Positions 63,144 through 64,000 of a stretch of 64,000 nt of DNA are shown piece by piece. The stretch is taken from the NCBI RefSeq assembly GCF_900104575.1, contig NZ_LT629731.1, forward strand, positions 1,004,189-1,068,188, given 5' to 3'. How positions within the stretch are numbered: the first letter of the stretch is position 1; each line of letters starts with the position of its first letter. The notes below the pieces were generated by a model. That model was not told where the DNA came from. It made no database searches and worked only from the letters and a program-made list of their open reading frames with translations. The translations under genes were made by a program, and so were the position numbers. The stretch comes from Bacillus tuaregi (GTDB lineage Bacteria > Bacillota > Bacilli > Bacillales > Cytobacillaceae).

Positions 63144-64000
63144 ATGGACATCAATCAAATGACTGAAAAGGTGCAAAAAGCGATGATGAACGCCCAATCA
63201 CTCGCACTAAGAGAAGAGCATCAGGAAGTGGATGAGGTTCATTTATTCCTTGCATTGCTAGAGGATGAAGGTAATCTAATCCATTCTATCCTAGAAGGGT
63301 CAAATTTGGTGGTTGAAGACATTAAGCAGGATCTAGAGAAATTTCTGTTAAAAAGACCTCGTGTTTCAGGAAGCGGTGTGGAACAGGGGAAATTATATAT
63401 CACAAACCAACTGCAACGAGTTTTAGTTGAAGCTGAAAAATATATGAAGCAATTTCATGATGACTTTCTTTCGGTAGAGCATATTATCATTGGGGCTGTT
63501 GCGCTGCCATCTGAAATCGGAAAATATTTAAAAGATAAAGGTATAGACTTAAAAACTTTGCTGATGACAATTAAGAACATAAGGGGGAATCAAAGAGTGA
63601 CATCGCAAAATCCAGAGGGAACTTACGAGGCCTTGAAAAAGTATGGAAGAGATTTAGTCGAGGATGTGAAGAAAGGGAAGGTTGATCCCGTCATTGGCAG
63701 GGATAGTGAAATCCGTCATGTGATTAGAATTCTCTCACGAAAAACCAAAAATAATCCTGTTCTAATCGGAGAACCAGGAGTTGGTAAAACGGCAATTGTT
63801 GAAGGTCTTGCTCAGCGGATTGTTCGAAGGGATGTTCCAGAAGGCTTAAAGGACAAAACGATTTTCTCACTTGATATGAGTGCATTAATTGCTGGAGCAA
63901 AATTTCGCGGAGAGTTTGAAGAAAGATTAAAAGCAGTATTAAATGAAGTGAAAAAAAGTGAGGGAAGAATTCTTCTTTTTATTGATGAACTTCATACCAT
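63144..64000 (+). CDS. clpB: Disaggregase ClpB (partial, 5' end)
   Basis: The first 285 codons; the gene runs off the right edge. N-terminal Clp_N repeats ([43 protein letters not shown]), then the first AAA+ domain with Walker [14 protein letters not shown] near 210 and Walker [10 protein letters not shown] at the end. Uses ATP to pull proteins from aggregates together with DnaK. ATG after TGGAGG. CtsR operator and a possible sigma-B promoter point to heat and general stress control. ClpC is less likely because the N-domain and spacing fit ClpB; the linker (M-domain) that would prove it lies beyond the window. Confidence 0.85.
   Translation, partial: MDINQMTEKVQKAMMNAQSLALREEHQEVDEVHLFLALLEDEGNLIHSILEGSNLVVEDIKQDLEKFLLKRPRVSGSGVEQGKLYITNQLQRVLVEAEKYMKQFHDDFLSVEHIIIGAVALPSEIGKYLKDKGIDLKTLLMTIKNIRGNQRVTSQNPEGTYEALKKYGRDLVEDVKKGKVDPVIGRDSEIRHVIRILSRKTKNNPVLIGEPGVGKTAIVEGLAQRIVRRDVPEGLKDKTIFSLDMSALIAGAKFRGEFEERLKAVLNEVKKSEGRILLFIDELHT

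Overview
The window is chromosomal DNA of a low-GC, endospore-forming Firmicute of the family Bacillaceae (Bacillus sensu lato). Evidence: a complete gerPABCDEF spore-germination operon, comK, strong AGGAGG-type ribosome sites, frequent GTG/TTG starts, and gene order that matches several Bacillus subtilis neighbourhoods (ytfJ-tpx-ytxK-ackA-moaB-argG-argH; yhfN-comK-yhjD-yhjE-sip-addB-addA-gerP-yisL-yisN-asnO; yitK-yitL ... yitU-yitV-yitW; argC-J-B-D-carA-carB-argF-yjzC). No rRNA, tRNA, CRISPR array, prophage or intact transposase gene was seen.

Layout. 1-5.2 kb: end of a GerW/YtfJ-like gene, tpx, ytxK, ackA, an EcsC-family gene and moaB. 5.7-8.4 kb: argG-argH under tandem ARG boxes. 8.4-12.5 kb: UspA-like protein, alanine dehydrogenase, Xaa-Pro peptidase, lipoate ligase. 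12.9-15.9 kb: an ABC importer of the TrpXYZ type. 16-21.4 kb: membrane M48 protease, IDEAL-domain protein, ComK, YhjD-like protein behind a LexA-type box, LCP cell-wall ligase, a DedA-like protein and signal peptidase I. 21.7-28.9 kb: addB-addA recombination nuclease. 29-31 kb: gerP operon on the minus strand. 31-37.5 kb: DUF418 and YisL membrane proteins, YisN-like protein, asparagine synthetase, an intracellular neopullulanase. 37.7-44.9 kb: a membrane-anchored amylase-like protein that has lost catalytic residues, then the yit group. 45-53 kb: an anaerobic/molybdenum island (YitW, AhbD-like radical SAM protein, MoaA, Ric/ScdA, soluble MCP-like protein, MoeA, MobB, a shortened NarI-like protein, Fnr) with three FNR boxes. 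53-62.7 kb: the arginine operon argCJBD-carAB-argF. 62.8-64 kb: yjzC and the start of clpB under a CtsR operator.

How the parts work together. The two arginine loci (argGH and argCJBD-carAB-argF) plus carAB make a complete glutamate-to-arginine route, and ARG boxes stand before argG, argC and carA. The anaerobic island reads as one Fnr regulon: Fnr is encoded at its right end, and FNR boxes stand about 41.5 to 42.5 bp upstream of -10-like hexamers for the radical SAM gene, ric and the NarI-like gene. The molybdenum enzyme it serves is not in the window.

The most unusual items are: two copies of a structured dispersed repeat that look like IS200/IS605-type ends with omega-RNA-like hairpins, each starting directly at a TTTAA that forms the upstream gene's stop codon; the degenerate amylase; and the shortened NarI-like protein under Fnr control. 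All functional calls rest on reading the sequence and remembered family knowledge; no database search was run.
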